This document shows positions 23,179 through 36,128 of a DNA stretch of 64,000 nt, one piece after another. The stretch comes from Macrothele yani (taxonomy: Eukaryota > Arthropoda > Arachnida > Araneae > Macrothelidae), in assembly GCA_039090855.1 (NCBI GenBank), contig CM077034.1, positions 228,926,005 to 228,990,004 of the forward strand, read 5' to 3'. Below the pieces are notes generated by a model. That model saw only the letters and a list, made by a program, of their open reading frames with translations, was not told where the DNA came from and did not search any database. Each line of letters opens with the position of its first letter. Position 1 is the stretch's first letter. Both the position numbers and the translations under genes were made by a program.

Positions 23179-23708
23179 GGCCCGGGTTAATCCACTGGTT
23201 TCGCATGTCGGGATTACGGAAATAGATCCACTTTTCATCAGATGTAACAATTCGCCTAATGAAACGCTCATTCGTGGAGTGGTTCAGCAGCTCTCTGCAC
23301 AATTCCATCCGCCTTTGAGCTTGTGCTGTGGTCAATTCGTGGGGTACCACTCGGCAGCTCCTATTGACCTTCCGAAGCTTGTGGAGATGGCGAACCACAC
23401 TGGATTGTGATGCCCCAATCTTGTCCGACAATCTGCGAGTGCTTGTGGTTGGTGTTGCCTTGCCTCTACGGCTTCATGCAGGGATTCCGAATCCACCGTT
23501 GGTGGTCTGCCAGAGCGAGGCCCATCTTGAAGGCTGGTGTACCCCCCCTTGTTAAAGCGAACAAGCCATCTTTTTGCTGTGACCTAGCTGGCTACACCCA
23601 CACCTTCCACTGCACAAATTTGGGCGACCGCATCATGCACAGATGGTCCTTTTTTCCAATAATGCAATAATGACGCAACAGTACGCAAAGTGCCATTTTT
23701 TCGACCAT
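23179..23708 (-). pseudogene. Mariner transposase fragment, third type
   Basis: Minus-strand pieces in several frames: HDAVAQICAVEGVGV, VTAKRWLVRFNKGG, DGPRSGRPPTVDSESL, then SSVVRHLHKLRKVNRSCRVV, HELTTAQAQRRMELCRELLN and RRIVTSDEKWIYFRNPDMRN. These are the HTH region and first catalytic Asp (TSDEKW) of a mellifera-type mariner. The order is right but at least three frameshifts intervene, and the C-terminal half is gone where the PLE B/RTE B junction lies. It is distinct from the families at 3.8 and 44.8 kb. Confidence 0.85.
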
Positions 23709-23716
23709 GTTCCGAA

Positions 23717-26700
23717 AGCAAAAAAAAAAAAAAAAAAAAACACAATTAACTCATATTCATGTCCACCACTAAGGCAAATTCTGATACTCCATGAAATGCT
23801 CTTTCTGCCTATAAACAAGTTCCAGTCCAAACGACTGTCTATTTACAAAAAAAAAAAAAAACACAATTCATATTCATGTCCACCACCAAGGCAAATTCTG
23901 ATACTCCATGAAATGCTCTTTCTGCCTATAAACAAGTTCCAGTCCAAACGACTGTCTATTTTCAAAAAAAAAAACACAATTAATTCATATTCATGTCCAC
24001 CACCAAGGCAAATTCTGATACTCCATGAAATGCTCTTTCTGCCTATAAACAAGTTCCAGTCCAAACGACTGTCTATTTTCAAAAAAAACAAAAACACAAT
24101 TAATTCATATTCATGTCCACCACCAAGGCAAATTCTGATAGTCCATGAAATACTCTTTCTGCCTATAAACAAGTTCCAGTCCAAACGACCGTCTATTTAA
24201 AAAAAAAAAAAAACACAATTAATTCATATTCATGTCCACCACCAAGGCAAATTCTGATAGTCCATGAAATGCTCTTTCTGCCTATAAACAAGTTCCAGTC
24301 CAAACGACCGTCTATTTAAAAAAAAAAAAAACACAATTAATTCATATTCATATACCACCAAGGCAAATTCTGATAGTCCATGAAATGCTCTTTCTGCCTA
24401 TAAACAAGTTAAAGTCCAAACGACCGTCTATTTAAAAAAAAACAAAAAAAACACAATTAATTCATATTCATGTCCACCACCAAGGCAAATTCTGATAGTC
24501 CATGAAATGCTCTTTCTGCCTATAAACAAGTTCCAGTCCAAACGACTGTCTATTTTCAAAAAAAAAAAAAAAAAAAACACGATTAATTCATATTCATGTC
24601 CACCACCAAGGCAAATTCTGATACTCCATGAAATGCTCTTTCTGCCTATAAACAAGTTCCAGTCCAAACGACTGTCTATTTTAAAAAAAAAAAACACAAT
24701 TAATTCATATTCATGTCCACCACCAAGGCAAATTCTGATACTCCATGAAATGCTCTTTCTGACTATAAACAAGTTCCAGTCCAAACGACTGTCTATTTTC
24801 AAAAAAAAAAAAAAAAAACACAATTAATTCATATTCATGTCCACCACCAAGGCAAATTCTGATACTCCATGAAATGCTCTTTCTGCCTATAAACAAGTTC
24901 CAGTCCAAACGACTGTCTATTTTCAAAAAAAACAAAAAAAACACAATTAATTCATATTCATGTCCACCACCAAGGCAAATTCTGATACTCCATGAAATGC
25001 TCTTTCTGCCTATAAACAAGTTCCAGTCCAAACGACTGTCTATTTTCAAAAAAAAAAAAAAAAACACAATTAATTCATATTCATGTCCACCACCAAGGCA
25101 AATTCTGATACTCCATGAAATGCTCTTTCTGCCTATAAACAAGTTCCAGTCCAAACGACTGTCTATTTTCAAAAAAAAAAAAAAAAAAAAAAAAACACAA
25201 TTCATATTCATGTCCACCACCAAGGCAAATTCTGATACTCCATGAAATGCTCTTTCTGCCTATAAACAAGTTCCAGTCCAAACGACTGTCTATTTTCAAA
25301 AAAAAAAAAAAAAACACAATTAATTCATATTCATGTCCACCACCAAGGCAAATTCTGATACTCCATGAAATGCTCTTTCTGCCTATAAACAAGTTCCAGT
25401 CCAAACGACCGTCTATTTAAAAAAAAAAAACACAATTAATTCATATTCATGTCCACCACCAAGGCAAATTCTGATACTCCATGAAATGCTCTTTCTGCCT
25501 ATAAACAAGTTCCAGTCCAAACGACTGTCTATTTTCAAAAAAAAAAAAAAAAACACAATTAATTCATATTCATGTCCACCACCAAGGCAAATTCTGATAC
25601 TCCATGAAATGCTCTTTCTGCCTATAAACAAGTTCCAGTCCAAACGACTGTCTATTTTCAAAAAAAAAAAAAAAAAAAAAAAAAAAACACAATTCATATT
25701 CATGTCCCCCACCAAGGCAAATTCTGATACTCCATGAAATGCTCTTTCTGCCTATAAACAAGTTCCAGTCCAAACGACTGTCTATTTTCAAAAAAAAAAA
25801 AAAAAAAAACACAATTAATTCATATTCATGTCCACCACCAAGGCAAATTCTGATACTCCATGAAATGCTCATTCTGCCTATAAACAAGTTCCAGTCCAAA
25901 CGACTGTCTATTTTCAAAAAAAAAAAAACACAATTAATTCATATTCATGTCCACCATTAAGGCAAATTCTGATACTCCATGAAATGCTCTTTCTGCCTAT
26001 AAACAAGTTCCAGTCCAAACGACTGTCTATTTTCAAAAAAAAAAAAAAAAAAAACACAATTAATTCATATTCATGTCCACCACCAAGGCAAATTCTGATA
26101 CTCCATGAAATGCTCTTTCTGCCTATAAACAAGTTCCAGTCCAAACGACTGTCTATTTTCAAAAAAAAAAAAAAACACAATTAATTCATATTCATGTCCA
26201 CCACCAAGGCAAATTCTGATACTCCATGAAATGCTCTTTCTGCCTATAAACAAGTTCCAGTCCAAACGACTGTCTATTTTCAAAAAAAAAAACAAAAAAA
26301 AACACAATTCATATTCATGTCCACCACCAAGGCAAATTCTGATACTCCATGAAATGCTCTTTCTGCCTATAAACAAGTTCCAGTCCAAACGAATGTCTAT
26401 TTTCAAAAAAAAAAAAAAAAAACACAATTAATTCATATTCATGTCCACCACCAAGGCAAATTCTGATACTCCATGAAATGCTCTTTCTGCCTATAAACAA
26501 GTTCCAGTCCAAACGACTGTCTATTTTCAAAAAAAAAAAAAAAAAAAAAAAAACACAATTCATATTCATGTCCACCACCAAGGCAAATTCTGATACTCCA
26601 TGAAATGCTCTTTCTGCCTATAAACAAGTTCCAGTCCAAACGACTGCCTATTTTCAAAAAAAAAAAAAAAAACACAATTAATTCATATTCATGTCCACCA

Positions 26701-26910
26701 CCAAGGCAAATTCTGATACTCCATGAAATGCTCTTTCTGCCTATAAACAAGTTCCAGTCCAAACGACCGTCTATTTAAAAAAAAAAAAAAAAACACAATT
26801 AATTCATATTCATGTCCACCACCAAGGCAAATTCTGATACTCCATGAAATGCTCTTTCTGCCTATAAACAAGTTCCGGTCCAAACGACTGTCTATTTTAA
26901 AAAAAAAACA
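23717..26910. repeat. Array of ~105-bp units joined by poly(A) tracts
   Basis: About 26 units of ACACAATTAATTCATATTCA ... GTCCAAACGACTGTCTATTTTC, each followed by 8 to ~27 A residues (sometimes with a C). Units are nearly identical while tract length varies freely. No A or B box or RNA polymerase III signal is visible in the unit. Open frames on both strands, such as LDWNLFIGRKSISWSIRICL on the minus strand, are repeat-derived. Confidence 0.97.
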
Positions 26911-29900
26911 ACGCCATCTCAAACTACCTCTCACATGGCTCATTACTTATACCTCACCCTCTGTATTAACTGACTAAAGTTGTTCAAACGGCACATATTG
27001 TTAGAGTAACTCTTCCTCTATAGTAACCCTTCTTCTTCATTGCAGTTTAATAATGAGTGTCAAGCAGAAGCAACATGCAGTCATTGAGTGCTTGACGAAA
27101 GAAGGGTTCAGGCTGTCTGACAACCACAAAAAGCTGCAGAATGTTTACAGAGATGACGCCATTGACAAGAGCAATGTGCACAGATGAATGAAGGAGTTGG
27201 TTGAAAGAAGGGGAAACCAGCATGACTAACCACACAGTGAGAGACCATCATCCCATACACGAGACCGATGAAGAAAAAAAAAAAAAGCTGACCGTTTTAA
27301 ACTGCACGGGAGAAAATTAAAAACATGCTGTGAAACAGGGGATTTAAACTTTTAGTGGGATTTAAACTTGCATCTATGGCTTTGCAGAAATGGGTTTCTG
27401 CAAAGTTCCGAAAGCAAACAAACCACAATTAATTCAAATTCATGTCCACAACCAAGGCAAATTCTGATAGTCCATGAAATGCTCTTTCTGCCTATAAACA
27501 AGTTCCAGTCCAAACGACTGTCTATTTTAAAAAAAAACAAAAACACAATTAATTCATATTCATGTCCACCACCAAGGCAAATTCTGATACTCCATGAAAT
27601 GCTCTTTCTGCCTATAAACAAGTTCCAGTCCAAACGACTGTCTATTTTCAAAAAAAACAAAAACACAATTAATTCATATTCATGTCCACCACCAAGGCAA
27701 ATTCTGATACTCCATGAAATGCTCTTTCTGCCTATAAACAAGTTCCAGTCCAAACGACTGTCTATTTTAAAAAAAAAACAACGCCATCTCAAACTACCTC
27801 TCACATGGCTCATTACTTATACCTCACCCTCTGTATTAACTGACTAAAGTTGTTCAAACGGCACATATTGTTAGAGTAACTCTTCCTCTATAGTAACCCT
27901 TCTTCTTCATTGCAGTTTAATAATGAGTGTCAAGCAGAAGCAACATGCAGTCATTGAGTGCTTGACGAAAGAAGGGTTCAGGCTGTCTGACAACCACAAA
28001 AAGCTGCAGAATGTTTACAGAGATGACGCCATTGACAAGAGCAATGTGCACAGATGAATGAAGGAGTTGGTTGAAAGAAGGGGAAACCAGCATGACTAAC
28101 CACACAGTGAAAGCCCATCATCCCATACACGAGACCGATGAAGAAAAAAAAAAAAAAGCTGACCGTTTTAAACTGCACGGGAGAAAATTAAAAACATGCT
28201 GTGAAACAGGGGATTTAAACTTTTAGTGGGATTTAAACTTGCATCTATGGCTTTGCAGAAATGGGTTTCTGCAAAGTTCCGAAAGCAAACAAACCACAAT
28301 TAATTCAAATTCATGTCCACAACCAAGGCAAATTCTGATAGTCCATGAAATGCTCTTTCTGCCTATAAACAAGTTCCAGTCCAAACGACCGTCTATTTAA
28401 AAAAAAAAAACACAATTAATTCATATTCATGTCCACCACCAAGGCAAATTCTGATACTCCATGAAATGCTCTTTCTGCCTATAAACAAGTTCCAGTCCAA
28501 ACGACTGTCTATTTTCAAAAACAAAAACACAATTAATTCATATTCATGTCCACCACCAAGGCAAATTCTGATACTCCATGAAATGCTCTTTCTGCCTATA
28601 AACAAGTTCCAGTCCAAACGACTGTCTATTTTCAAAAAAAAAAACAACGCCATCTCAAACTACCTCTCACATGCTTATTACTTATACCTCACTCTCTGTA
28701 TTAACTGACTAAAGTTGTTCAAACGGCACATATTGTTAGAGTAACTCTTCCTCTATAGTAACCCTTCTTCTTCATTGCAGTTTAATAATGAGTGTCAAGC
28801 AGAAGCAACATGCAGTCATTGAGTGCTTGACGAAAGAAGGGTTCAGGCTGTCTGACAACCACTAAAAGCTGCAGAATGTTTACAGAGATGACGCCATTGA
28901 CAAGAGCAATGTGCACAGATGAATGAAGGAGTTGGTTGAAAGAAGGGGAAACCAGCATGACTAACCACACAGTGAGAGACCGTCATCTCATACATGAGAC
29001 CGAGGAAGAAAAAAAAAAAAAGCTGACCGTTTTAAACTGCACGGGAGAAAATTAAAAACATGCTGTGAAACAGGGGATTTAAACTTTTAGTGGGATTTAA
29101 ACTTGCATCTATGGCTTTGCAGAAATGGGTTTCTGCAAAGTTCCGAAAGCAAAAAAAAAAAAAACACAATTAATTCATATTCATGTCCACAACCAAGGCG
29201 AATTCTGATACTCCATGAAATGCTCTTTCTGCGTATAAACAAGTTCCAGTCCAAACGACTGTCTATTTAAAAAAAAAAAAAACGCCATCTCAAACTACCT
29301 CTCACATGGCTCATTACTTATACCTCACCCTCTGTATTAACTGACTAAAGTTGTTCAAACGGCACATATTGTTAGAGTAACTCTTCCTCTATAGTAACCC
29401 TTCTTCTTCATTGCAGTTTAATAATGAGTGTCAAGCAGAAGCAACATGCAGTCATTGAGTGCTTGACGAAAGAAGGGTTCAGGCTGTCTGACAACCACAA
29501 AAAGCTGCAGAATGTTTACAGAGATGACGCCATTGACAAGAGCAATGTGCACAGATGAATGAAGGAGTTGGTTGAAAGAAGGGGAAACCAGCATGACTAA
29601 CCACACAGTGAGAGACCATCATCTCATACACGAGACCAATGAAGAAAAAAAAAAAGCTGACCGTTTCAAACTGCACGGGAGAAAATTTAAAACATGCTGT
29701 GAAACAGGGGATTTAAACTTTTAGTGGGATTTAAACTTGCATCTATGGCTTTGCAGAAATGGGTTTCTGCAAAGTTCCAAAAGCAAACAAACCACAATTA
29801 ATTCAAATTCATGTCCACGACCAAGGCAAATTCTGATAGTCCATGAAATGCTCTTTCTGCCTATAAACAAGTTCCAGTCCAAACGACTGTCTATTTTCAA

Positions 29901-32900
29901 AAAAAACAACGCCATCTCAAACTACCTATTACATGGCTCATTACTTATACCTCACCCTCTGTATTAACTGACTAAAGTTGTTCAAACGGCACATATTGTT
30001 AGAGTAACTCTTCCTCTATAGTAACCCTTCTTCTTCATTGCAGTTTAATAATGAGTGTCAAGCAGAAGCAACATGCAGTCATTGAGTGCTTGACGAAAGA
30101 AGGGTTCAGGCTGTCTGACAACCACAAAAAGCTGCAGAATGTTTACAGAGATGACGCCATTGACAAGAGCAATGTGCACAGATGAATGAAGGAGTTGGTT
30201 GAAAGAAGGGGAAACCAGCATGACTAACCACACAGTGAGAGACCATCATCCCATACACGAGACCGATGAAGAAAAAAAAAAAGCTGACCATTTTAAACTG
30301 CACGGGAGAAAATTAAAAACATGCTGTGAAACAGGGGATTTAAACTTTTAGTGGGATTTAAACTTGCATCTATGGATTTGCAGAAATGGGTTTCTGCAAA
30401 GTTTCGAAAGCAAAAAAAACACAATTAATTCATATTCATGTCCACAACCAAGGCAAATTCTGATAGTCCATGAAATGCTCTTTCTGCCTATAAACAAGTT
30501 CCAGTCCAAACGACCGTCTAATTAAAAAAAAAAAAAAAAAAAAAACACAGTTAATTCATATTCATGTCCACCACCAAGGCAAATTCTGATACTCCATGAA
30601 ATGCTCTTTCTGCCTATAAACAAGTTCCAGTCCAAACGACTGTCTATTTTCAAAAAAACAAAAACACAATTAATTCATATTCATGTCCACCACCAAGGCA
30701 AATTCTGATACTCCATGAAATGCTCTTTCTGCGTATAAACAAGTTCCAGTCCAAACGACTGTCTATTTAAAAAAAAAAAACAACGCCATCTCAAACTACC
30801 TCTCACATGGCTCATTACTTATACCTCACCCTCTGTATTAACTGACTAAAGTTGTTCAAACGGCACATATTGTTAGAGTAACTCTTCCTCTATAGTAACC
30901 CTTCTTCTTCATTGCAGTTTAATAATGAGTGTCAAGCAGAAGCAACATGCAGTCATTGAGTGCTTGACGAAAGAAGGGTTCAGGCTGTCTGACAACCACA
31001 AAAAGCTGCAGAATGTTTACAGAGATGACGCCATTGACAAGAGCAATGTGCACAGATGAATGAAGGAGTTGGTTGAAAGAAGGGGAAAGCAGCATGACTA
31101 ACCACACAGTGAGAGACCATCATCCCATACACGAGACCGATGAAGAAAAAAAAAAAGCTGACCGTTTTAAACTGCACGGGAGAAAATTAAAAACATGCTG
31201 TGAAACAGGGGATTTAAACTTTTAGTGGGATTTAAACTTGCATCTATGGCTTTGCAGAAATGGGTTTCTGCAAAGTTCCGAAAGCAAACAAACCACAATT
31301 AATTCAAATTCATGTCCACAACCAAGGCAAATTCTGATAGTCCATGAAATGCTCTTTCTGCCTATAAACAAGTTCCAGTCCAAACGACTGTCTATTTAAA
31401 AAAAAACAAAAACACAATTAATTCATATTCATGTCCACCACCAAGGCAAATTCTGATACTCCATGAAATGCTCTTTCTGCGTATAAACTAGTTCCAGTCC
31501 AAACGACTGTCTATTTTAAAAAACAACAACGCCATCTCAAACTACCTCTCACATGCTTATTACTTATACCTCACTCTCTGTATTAACTGACTAAAGTTGT
31601 TCAAACGGCACATATTGTTAGAGTAACTCTTCCTCTATAGTAACCCTTCTTCTTCATTGCAGTTTAATAATGAGTGTCAAGCAGAAGCAACATGCAGTCA
31701 TTGAGTGCTTGACGAAAGAAGGGTTCAGGCTGTCTGACAACCACAAAAAGCTGCAGAATGTTTACAGAGATGACGCCATTGACAAGAGCAATGTGCACAG
31801 ATGAATGAAGGAGTTGGTTGAAAGAAGGGGAAACCAGCATGACTAACCACACAGTGAGAGACCATCATCTCATACACGAGACCGATGAAGAAAAAAAAAG
31901 CTGACCGTTTTAAACTGCACGGGAGAAAATTAAAAACATGCTGTGAAACAGGGGATTTAAACTTTTAGTGGGATTTAAACTTGCATCTATGGCTTTGCAG
32001 AAATGGGTTTCTGCAAAGTTCCGAAAGCAAACAAACCACAATTAATTCAAATTCATGTCCACAACCAAGGCAAATTCTGATAGTCCATGAAATGCTCTTT
32101 CTGCCTATAAACAAGTTCCAGTCCAAACGACTGTCTATTTTAAAAAAAAAACAACGCCATCTCAAACTACCTCTCACATGGCTCATTACTTATACCTCAC
32201 CCTCTGTATTAACTGACTGAGGTTGTTCAAACGACACATATTGTTAGAGTAACTCTTCCTCTATAGTAACCCTTCTTCTTCATTGCAGTTTAATAATGAG
32301 TGTCAAGCAGAAGCAACATGCAGTCATTGAGTGCTTGACGAAAGAAGGGTTCAGGCTGTCTGACAACCACAAAAAGCTGCAGAATGTTTACAGAGATGAC
32401 GCCATTGACAAGAGCAATGTGCACAGATGAATGAAGGAGTTGGTTGAAAGAAGGGGAAACCAGCATGACTAACCACACAGTGAGAGACCATCATCCCATA
32501 CACGAGACCGATGAAGAAAAAAAAAAGCTGACCGTTTCAAACTGCACGGGAGAAAATTAAAAACATGCTGTGAAACAGGGGATTTAAACTTTTAGTGGGA
32601 TTTAAACTTGCATCTATGGCTTTGCAGAAATGGGTTTCTGCAAAGTTCCAAAGCAAAAAAAAACAAAACACAATTAATTCAAATTCATGTCCACAACCAA
32701 GGCAAATTCTGATAGTCCATGAAATGCTCTTTCTGCCTATAAACAAGTTCCAGTCCAAACGACTGTCTATTTTCAAAAAAACAAAAACACAATTGATTCA
32801 TATTCATGTCCACCACCAAGGCAAATTCTGATACTCCATGAAATGCTCTTTCTGCCTATAAACAAGTTCCAGTCCAAATGACTGTCTATTTTCAAAAAAA

Positions 32901-34135
32901 ACAAAAACACAATTAATTCATATTCATGTCCACCACCAAGGCAAATTCTGATACTCCATGAAATGCTCTTTCTGCCTATAAACAAGTTCCAGTCCAAACG
33001 ACTGTCTATTTTCAAAAAAAACAAAAACACAATTAATTCATATTCATGTCCACCACCAAGGCAAATTCTGATACTCCATGAAATGCTCTTTCTGCCTATA
33101 AACAAGTTCCAGTCCAAACGACTGTCTATTTTCAAAAAAAACAAAAACACAATTAATTCATATTCATGTCCACCACCAAGGCAAATTCTGATACTCCATG
33201 AAATGCTCTTTCTGCCTATAAACAAGTTCCAGTCCAAACGACTGTCTATTTTCAAAAAAAAAACAAAAACACAATTAATTCATATTCATGTCCACCACCA
33301 AGGCAAATTCTGATACTCCATGAAATGCTCTTTCTGCCTATAAACAAGTTCCAGTCCAAACGACTGTCTATTTTCAAAAAAACAAAAACACAATTAATTC
33401 ATATTCATGTCCACCACCAAGGCAAATTCTGATACTCCATGAAATGCTCTTTCTGCCTATAAACAAGTTCCAGTCCAAACGACTGTCTATTTTCAAAAAA
33501 ACAAAAACACAATTAATTCATATTCATGTCCACCACCAAGGCAAATTCTGATACTCCATGAAATGCTCTTTCTGCCTATAAACAAGTTCCAGTCCAAACG
33601 ACTGTCTATTTTCAAAAAAAACAAAAACACAATTAATTCATATTCATGTCCACCACCAAGGCAAATTCTGATACTCCATGAAATGCTCTTTCTGCCTATA
33701 AACAAGTTCCAGTCCAAACGACTGTCTATTTTCAAAAAAAACAAAAACACAATTAATTCATATTCATGTCCACCACCAAGGCAAATTCTGATACTCCATG
33801 AAATGCTCTTTCTGCCTATAAACAAGTTCCAGTCCAAACGACTGTCTATTTTAAAAAAAAAACAACGCCATCTCAAACTACCTCTCACATGGCTCATTAC
33901 TTATACCTCACCCTCTGTATTAACTGACTAAAGTTGTTCAAACGGCACATATTGTTAGAGTAACTCTTCCTCTATAGTAACCCTTCTTCTTCATTGCAGT
34001 TAAGTAATGAGTGTCAAGCAGAAGCAACATGCAGTTCATTGAGTGCTTGACGAAAGAAGGGTTCAGGCTGTCTGACATCCACAAAAAGCTGCAGAATGCA
34101 TACATGAGACCGGCCGATGACAAAAAAAGCTGAAC
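26911..34135. repeat. Higher-order array: mariner 5' end plus poly(A)-linked units
   Basis: Nine repeats whose mariner start codon lies at 27053, 27923, 28788, 29424, 30051, 30925, 31670, 32296 and 34007. Each has ACGCCATCTCAAACTACCTC, a mariner 5' terminal region (TATTAACTGACTAAAGTTGT), the start of a transposase, an A-tract, then TTTAGTGGGATTTAAACTTG and GGGTTTCTGCAAAG, then one to about nine of the ~105-bp poly(A)-linked units. The spacing of 626 to 874 bp in the first eight copies is set by how many small units lie between. The last copy is rearranged. Confidence 0.95.
27053..27262 (+). pseudogene. Mariner transposase N-terminus, repeated nine times
   Basis: Representative of the nine copies in the array. 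The frame reads MSVKQKQHAVIECLTKEGFR, LSDNHKKLQNVYRDDAIDKS, NVHR then stop, MKELVERRGNQHD, stop, PHSERPSS. This is the first helix-turn-helix of a mariner transposase, with Trp of NVHRW changed to TGA in the array copies. The same family's remaining part is at 44797-46251. No copy in the array goes beyond this domain, so none encodes a transposase. Confidence 0.88.
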
Positions 34136-34669
34136 TTTTTAACCGGGTGGAAAATTGGGACACGCGAACTCGCGGTGAGCAAATTCAAATACAGCATATA
34201 TACAATATTTAAGAGTATGCTAGCCATATGGAATTATTTTCTGTAAATTATGTAAGTAAATATTAAAATGAAGCAAATTATTATTTTCACAATAGAAAAG
34301 TAGGGATTTAAGAACAAAATAAAATGAAATATTAAAAAAAATCAGATTTAAAACTTACATGTGAATCTTTACTAGCTAAATCCTGAGGTGAAAAGTATTT
34401 GTCTAGGAAAGTTTGTGAATTTAGTCAAACAATTAGAAACTTGCAAGAATTAGAAACATATATCCACAGGTTAGTTTTTAGTCATTGAAAAAGTCAATAA
34501 AGTATTTCTCAATGTAACCTTATAAAATGGCTTGCAAATTTTTTTGTATGGATTGCATTGTGAATAAGGTGATACATGAATCTCCATCAACGTCATGCAA
34601 GTGGGGAGATTTTCTCAGCCGAATTCTTGTTTTTAACCCTGTTTTTGAACCTCTCATGACACATTCTTT
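34136..34669. other. No gene seen
   Basis: AT-rich sequence after the array. A short open frame at 34527-34727 has no recognised domain. Confidence 0.5.
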
Positions 34670-35430
34670 CCACTTAGCTTTCAAACAAGCAAAACAAATT
34701 CCTTCTTACAAAGAAAGAATGAAATAAAAAGCAAAAAAAAAAAAAACGGAAAGCTGCGTCACGAACCTTTTAGAGGCTTCGGCCCGACGTAATAACGGCC
34801 AGAAGCCGTGCCCCCCCCACCACACACACACTTAGCTTTCAAACATGCAAAACACATTCTTCCTTAGAAAAAAAAAAAGAAAGGAAAGAAACAGAGTTGC
34901 GTCACGAACTTTGTTCAGCGGCTTCGGGCCGACGTTATCTTAGCCGGGCGCCGTGCTTTCTTTCCACTAAGTTTTCAAACAAGCAGAACACATTCCTACT
35001 CCTTAGAAAAAACAAAACAAAAAGGTTCGTCACGAACATGGTTCAGAGGCATCGGGCAGACGCAATTCCGGGCAACAGCGAAAGCACGTCCGAACCAACG
35101 TAATTCCGGATCACGGCAAGAGAAGCCCGCCAGGCCTACATAATTCCGGCGTGACGCCATTCTTCCTTTCCACTTAGCTTTCAAACAAGCAAAACAAATT
35201 ATTTCTCTTCGGGGGGAGGGGGGTTAGAACGAATTTAAGAAAAGAAAGCTACGTCACGAACTTTATTCAGATGCTTCAGGTCGACGTAATCCCGGGCCAC
35301 GGCGAAAGAAGCACGACGGGCATTTTTTTGGTTCACACTTTGAAACAAGCAAAATAAATTCCACCACCTGAGAAAAAAAAAAAGACAAAGGGCTGTGTTA
35401 CGAACTTTGTTCAGAGGCTTTTACGTCGAT
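34670..35430. repeat. Degenerate tandem repeat, ~5 copies, A-rich plus GC-rich halves
   Basis: Each unit has CTTAGCTTTCAAACAAGCAA (or close), an A-rich stretch, then GCGTCACGAACTTTGTTCAG, GGCTTCGGGCCGACGTAAT. Starts are near 34674, 34829, 34971, 35173 and 35333, so spacing is uneven (about 140-200 bp). Copies are much more diverged than other arrays in the window, so it is older. Confidence 0.75.
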
Positions 35431-36128
35431 TATTTACAAAATCAGTAAAACTTTCTTAATAACAGCGAAAATCTGAATATCCATAACTTTTTTGTTAGTC
35501 ACTCGTGATCCCGGGGGAAATCCGTAATAATTACGGAGATTCCGTATTTTTTGGCATCATCCGTAGGAAGAGGATTCACGAGAGCTTCGATTCTCGAACG
35601 ATCTCAGAAAAGCGGGAACGCATTCCGGTACATTTGCAAATTACAAGAGAGAGTTTTTGGCGATGACGTCACGGATAGAATTAAGCAGATAGTTTGGCCC
35701 TGATAGAATGCAGAGTGACGACCCGCAAGACACGGAAAGGGCTGCGGTAGTTTCCCTAACGCACGAAGTAGGCGAAGCTTCCACCCTTTGCGCTGCGATG
35801 ATGCTCAAGTGACTGACATCCCATCCATTGTTGACAGCAGTAAACGAATTGAGCTCCTGACTCCACCCTCCAACATTTCTTCTTGCCCCCCCCCCCGCGT
35901 CTGCTCCAAAAACAACGCTTTAAGCTAGAAAGCGCTTAGTTCTTTTACTCCACAAAAAAGCGAAATCGCCGAATTCCGCTGGTTTTTTTTATTTTTCTAT
36001 AGAACGATGACCCCCCACCCCTCCTAAAAATCCTGAAAAATTTCTCTTCATTTTTGCAATGACCTCGAGAATGACCAAAATGATGCCGAAAAAAGCGGAA
36101 TTCCGCAAATTCGCGGAAGAATCTCATG
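35431..36128. repeat. Dispersed repeat, copy 1 (GGAATTCCGC family)
   Basis: The last ~180 bp (GACCTCGAGAATGACCAAAA, AAGCGGAATTCCGC, GAAGAATCTCATGTA) match the copies at 42960-43155 and 44630-44795. The upstream part has ATCCGTAATAATTACGGAGA and a GC-rich patch but nothing coding that I recognise. Confidence 0.6.

Noticed and set aside
23643..26943. Frames encoding LDWNLFIGRKSISW-type repeats with Phe or Lys runs
   Set aside because: They read through poly(A) tracts of changing length and switch frame with each tract. They are repeat artefacts.
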